Source of the DNA: JANOGU01 sp964499865
GTDB lineage: Bacteria; Pseudomonadota; Alphaproteobacteria; Rhodobacterales; Rhodobacteraceae
Direction: 5' to 3'
DNA: 10,497 nt
Assembly: GCA_964499865.1 (NCBI GenBank)
Contig: CAZCPY010000108.1
Span: 1-10,497, forward strand
Position 1 is the stretch's first letter, and each line of letters opens with the position of its first letter. Shown here one piece after another: positions 8,368 through 10,497 of this stretch. The translations under genes and the position numbers were made by a program. The notes under the pieces are model-generated. The model worked only from the letters and a program-made list of their open reading frames with translations. It ran no database searches and had not been told where the DNA came from.

Positions 8368-8389
8368 GGGGAAACCCGAGACGGTCGGT

Positions 8390-9151
8390 TCAGTTCCGCT
8401 GTGCCGCGGCATCCTTGCCCAGGATATAGACATCCATCACGAACCCCTGCGCCGCCCGCGCCGCGGCGCGGGCGGCGGCGATGCGCGGCGCGGCCTCGGC
8501 CAGAGGCCCGGCCTCCAGCCTTTGCGACGGCAGGCCCAGGTTCGCGCCCCACCAGATCGTCACGCCTGACGGGTCCAGCGCCGCATGGGCCCCGCCCGCA
8601 TCCAGCACCACCGCAACCCGGGTGGCGCCGTCCGGCCAGCCGCCGTCACGCAGACGCCGCCCGGTGGTGACGAGGACCGGCGCGCCGAGGTCGTTCAGCG
8701 GGATGCCGTGCGCCGCGGTCAGCGCCTGCAGCGCGGTGATGCCGGGGATGACCTCGACCTGCGGTGCCGGGCGCAGCCTTGCGGCGATGCGCAGGCTGGA
8801 ATCGTAGAGCGAGGGGTCCCCCCAGACCAGCAGCGCCACCCGGTCGGCGTCGCCGGCGGCGGCCACCGCCGCCTGCCAGCGCGCGGCGATGGCGTCGTGC
8901 CAGTCGTTCACCCGGTCCAGATAGCCGGGCGTGGCCTCGTCGCGCTGCGGCAGGTCGAAGGCCGCGATCCGGGTCGCGGGGTTGGTCAGCACCGCATCCA
9001 GGATCGCCTGCCGCACGGCGGCCAGCGCCGCCTTCTCCGTGCCCTTCAGCGGGATCAGGATCAGGTCGGCGCGGTTGATCGCCGCCGCCGCGCCGCGGGT
9101 CAGGTGGCCGGGGTCGCCGGTGCCGATGCCGATCAGGGTCAGGTGGCGCAT
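8390..9151 (-). CDS. cobF: Precorrin-6A synthase (deacetylating), CobF
   Basis: 253 residues, the normal size for CobF. It is a cytoplasmic SAM-dependent methyltransferase of the tetrapyrrole methylase fold, which in the aerobic cobalamin pathway methylates C-1 of precorrin-5 with loss of acetate to give precorrin-6A. Visible signatures are the N-terminal GIGTGDPGHLT loop (8-18), the LIPLKGTEKAAL segment (32-43) seen in CobF in place of the usual motif of other methylases, VWGDPSLYDSSLRI (109-122) and the IPGITALQALTAAHGIPLN stretch (135-153). It follows cbtA by 9 bases and is the only corrin-ring gene in the window. By position it shares the riboswitch-controlled transcript. Its own ribosome-binding site is weak. 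After its stop, 88 bases separate it from the TetR start, with no clear terminator. Confidence 0.92.
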   Translation of the reverse strand: MRHLTLIGIGTGDPGHLTRGAAAAINRADLILIPLKGTEKAALAAVRQAILDAVLTNPATRIAAFDLPQRDEATPGYLDRVNDWHDAIAARWQAAVAAAGDADRVALLVWGDPSLYDSSLRIAARLRPAPQVEVIPGITALQALTAAHGIPLNDLGAPVLVTTGRRLRDGGWPDGATRVAVVLDAGGAHAALDPSGVTIWWGANLGLPSQRLEAGPLAEAAPRIAAARAAARAAQGFVMDVYILGKDAAAQRN

Positions 9152-9160
9152 CGGGCCGGG

Positions 9161-9934
9161 TCACGCCACGGCGCCGCGCGTCACCGACTGGCGCGCCCAG
9201 ACCTCGCCCGCCACCCATCCCAGCGTGACCCAGACCACGAGCGCCACGCCAAGGCTGCGCGCCGCGAAGGCCGCGGCCAGTTCCGGCGGCGCGACGCCCG
9301 AGAATGTCTCCGGCACCGGCGCCCCGACCAGATGCGGCAAGGCGATCAGGCCCGCCGCCAGACCGAAGCGCAGCGTGCCGCGGCCATAACCCAGCACGGC
9401 CGCACCGGTGGCGGTCGACAGCACGGCAAGCAGCCACCAGCCCTGGCGGGCCGCCATGGGCGCGGCGTCGGTCCCCGGCAGGGCAGGCGGCAGGCCGATC
9501 GACGGCGCCAGGTGCACGGCGGCAAAGCCCGCCAGCCCCCAGACCACGCCGCTCAGCGCCGAGACCGGGCGGCCGAGGGTTTCGGCCACCGCCAGGCCCG
9601 CGGTCAGCATCAGCGCATAGGCCGTGGTGAGCAGAATGCCGAAGGCGAAGGTCCAGGCCGCCCGTGCGCCGGCGGCCGAGGCCGCGACGTCGGCCTGGCC
9701 CGTCCCTGCGCCGCCGCCCTGGTCAGGCGTGGCCTGGTCAGGCGGGGCCTGCTCAAGCGGGGCCTGAACGCGTCCCGCGGCCTCGGCCGCGCCGGCGAAG
9801 TGGACGGCGGCACCCGATTCGTAGGTCTCGGCCGTGACAATGAGGTCCTGCACCAGCAGGACGTGAAGGACCGCGGCCAGGCATCCGGCCAGGGCCCCGG
9901 CGGTGACGGCGGTCACCAGCATCCGGGTCAACAT
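9161..9934 (-). CDS. cbtA: CbtA-family predicted cobalt transporter, membrane subunit
   Basis: 257 residues, mostly hydrophobic. Likely membrane helices lie at about 5-28, 91-113, 125-145, 165-205 (one or two) and 224-245. The segment GLAGFAAVHLAPSIGLPPALPG (133-154) is characteristic of CbtA. With the small CbtB it is thought to form a cobalt uptake system; the function is predicted in the literature mainly from cobalamin riboswitch and cob-gene linkage, and both are seen here. The loop between the first two helices (about 45-90) is long, low in complexity and includes three pentapeptide repeats (58-72, APLEQ/APPDQ/ATPDQ), probably a lineage-specific expansion. It starts 12 bases after the cbtB stop, with TGAGG about 11 bases upstream of the ATG. 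Confidence 0.88.
   Translation of the reverse strand: MLTRMLVTAVTAGALAGCLAAVLHVLLVQDLIVTAETYESGAAVHFAGAAEAAGRVQAPLEQAPPDQATPDQGGGAGTGQADVAASAAGARAAWTFAFGILLTTAYALMLTAGLAVAETLGRPVSALSGVVWGLAGFAAVHLAPSIGLPPALPGTDAAPMAARQGWWLLAVLSTATGAAVLGYGRGTLRFGLAAGLIALPHLVGAPVPETFSGVAPPELAAAFAARSLGVALVVWVTLGWVAGEVWARQSVTRGAVA
9719..9763 (-). repeat. 15-bp tandem repeat, three copies, in cbtA
   Basis: Three consecutive 15-base units lie at 9719-9733, 9734-9748 and 9749-9763. Units 1 and 2 differ at one base, unit 3 at two further bases, and a decayed fourth copy may begin at 9764. The length is a multiple of three, so the frame is kept; on the minus strand they encode the pentapeptides APLEQ, APPDQ and ATPDQ in the loop between the first two membrane helices of CbtA. 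Confidence 0.85.
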
Positions 9935-9946
9935 GGGACTGCGGCC

Positions 9947-10114
9947 TCAGTGGCAGGGGAAGCCGTTGGCGTGGCGCAGGTCATGCGCGACGTCGTGCAG
10001 CGCAGCCGACTGCGCATGCCCGGCGAGCAACAGCAGCATGGCGCCGGCCAGGAACAGCGCGGCAGCGGGCGCCAGCGTGCGGGTCAGCGAAAGCGTCAGG
10101 GTCTTGGCGGTCAT
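9947..10114 (-). CDS. cbtB: CbtB-family predicted cobalt transporter, small subunit
   Basis: 55 residues with one membrane helix (about 12-33, LAPAAALFLAGAMLLLLAGH) and a metal-ligand-rich C-terminal tail, LHDVAHDLRHANGFPCH, with four histidines and a cysteine plus one more histidine at position 33. The HD..HDLRH..GFPCH ending is the hallmark of CbtB, which is thought to present cobalt to CbtA. The start is fixed by a strong AAGGAG six bases before the ATG; longer upstream readings of the frame run into the riboswitch and have no protein character. It is the first gene of the riboswitch-controlled cbtB-cbtA-cobF operon. Confidence 0.92.
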   Translation of the reverse strand: MTAKTLTLSLTRTLAPAAALFLAGAMLLLLAGHAQSAALHDVAHDLRHANGFPCH

Positions 10115-10120
10115 CACGGT

Positions 10121-10126
10121 CTCCTT
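10121..10126 (-). promoter_or_regulatory. Strong Shine-Dalgarno of cbtB
   Basis: AAGGAG lies six bases before the cbtB ATG and is the best ribosome-binding site in the window. It is embedded in AGGAGACCG (10125-10117), a 9-base copy of part of the riboswitch B12 box (10181-10173). It is therefore a likely target of riboswitch-controlled translation. Confidence 0.8.
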
Positions 10127-10128
10127 GA

Positions 10129-10147
10129 GGCCGTCCCACCGACGGCC
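10129..10147 (-). promoter_or_regulatory. Hairpin between riboswitch and cbtB ribosome-binding site
   Basis: A perfect 7-bp stem (GGCCGTC/GACGGCC) with a 5-base loop ends two bases before the cbtB Shine-Dalgarno. It has no T tract, so it is not a standard terminator. It is probably part of the riboswitch expression platform, either holding the leader in a form that exposes the ribosome-binding site or competing with an alternative pairing. The role is inferred from position. Confidence 0.6.
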
Positions 10148-10166
10148 ATCTGGGTTGTCCTTCACG

Positions 10167-10363
10167 CACGGCCGGTCTCCTGGCTCGCGGGTCGTCGCGG
10201 TGTCCTCCGCCTTCCCGGGGCGCGGGCGCCCCAGTGGCCGATGGAGGACCGCTCGCCGCTGACAGTCGCGGGGGCGGCCGGGGTGGCGGGCGCCCTGAGG
10301 GGGTGCGCCCGTTCCCCGTTCCCGATGAAGCCCCAGGACGCTTTGCGTCCGGACAGGGCACCG
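10167..10363 (-). ncRNA. Cobalamin (B12) riboswitch upstream of cbtB
   Basis: Read on the minus strand, the leader shows the conserved blocks of the cobalamin riboswitch in order: a 5' GGTGCC block near 10363-10358; GCCCCCGCGACTGTCAGCGG then CGAG (within 10278-10250); GGCCACTGG (10239-10231); GGGAAGGC (10216-10209); and the B12 box AGCCAGGAGACCGGCC (10185-10170). An ACGGTGCC at the 5' end can pair with GGCCGT at the 3' end as a P1-like closing stem. The aptamer binds adenosyl- or related cobalamin and normally lowers expression of the downstream genes. The cbtB-cbtA-cobF context fits exactly. The ends are approximate. Confidence 0.95.
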
Positions 10364-10374
10364 TACCCGACAAG

Positions 10375-10401
10375 TGGATACCTGCGGCGCCGGGCCGTCA
10401 A
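10375..10401 (-). promoter_or_regulatory. Possible promoter of the riboswitch-cbtBA-cobF transcript
   Basis: TTGACG (10401-10396) is a good -35 match and TATCCA (10380-10375) a partial -10. The spacing is 15 bases, shorter than ideal. The start of transcription would fall just before the riboswitch, as expected. Apart from this and the terminal hairpin, I see nothing else in 10364-10497. Confidence 0.35.
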
Positions 10402-10448
10402 GGCCGGTTCGCGCCCTGTGGCGCGGCGGCGGCGACACCGGGGCAGGT

Positions 10449-10497
10449 GCGGCCTGCTCGACCCCACCCGAAGGGGGTGGGGGTGCTCGCAGGCCGC
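10449..10497. repeat. Strong two-part inverted repeat at the window edge
   Basis: A perfect 9-bp outer stem (GCGGCCTGC at 10449-10457 with GCAGGCCGC at 10489-10497) encloses a perfect 8-bp inner stem (CCCCACCC at 10462-10469 with GGGTGGGG at 10475-10482). The folded RNA would be very stable on either strand. No T tract follows within the window on the minus strand. It may terminate or protect the transcript of a neighbouring gene outside the window, and could extend past the edge. Confidence 0.6.

Noticed and set aside
10115..10438. Long N-terminal extension of the cbtB frame
   Set aside because: It overlaps the cobalamin riboswitch and lacks protein character; the short start has a strong AAGGAG.
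1..10497. CRISPR arrays, insertion sequences, tRNA or rRNA genes
   Set aside because: I saw no regularly spaced repeats, transposase-like protein, or tRNA/rRNA signature in any part of the window.

Overview
The window is very GC-rich, tightly packed DNA. All seven recognisable genes lie on the minus strand, so transcription runs from the right end to the left. The GC content, the aerobic cobalamin gene cobF, the CbtB/CbtA cobalt-uptake pair and the style of the RND efflux system suggest an alphaproteobacterium, probably of the Rhodobacter/Paracoccus type. That placement is an inference; no rRNA or other marker gene is present.

From right to left there are three transcription units. (1) At 10497-8390 a strong hairpin at the window edge and a possible promoter precede a cobalamin riboswitch (about 10363-10167). 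It is followed by cbtB (55 aa, His-rich), cbtA (257 aa, membrane protein) and cobF (precorrin-6A synthase). This unit couples cobalt uptake and one step of corrin synthesis to cobalamin level. (2) At 8367-3102 a candidate promoter overlaps a 26-bp perfect palindrome. It drives a TetR-type repressor, a periplasmic adaptor and an RND inner-membrane pump. The pump gene is interrupted by a run of 10 N; frame arithmetic shows that the true gap is a multiple of three, most likely 12 or 15 bases, so the gene is probably intact. No outer-membrane channel gene is in the window. (3) At 2936-76 a gene for a secreted vanadium-dependent haloperoxidase-like enzyme, with every expected vanadate-site residue, overlaps by 4 bp a gene for a secreted FG-GAP/ASPIC-UnbV (CRTAC1-like) propeller protein.

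Units 1 and 2 are familiar in kind. Unit 3 is the least understood: the tight coupling suggests that enzyme and propeller act together outside the cytoplasm, but the substrate cannot be read from sequence. Points for a second look are a copy of the riboswitch's B12-box sequence at the cbtB ribosome-binding site, a pentapeptide tandem repeat in a CbtA loop, and the lack of a clear terminator between cobF and the efflux operon.
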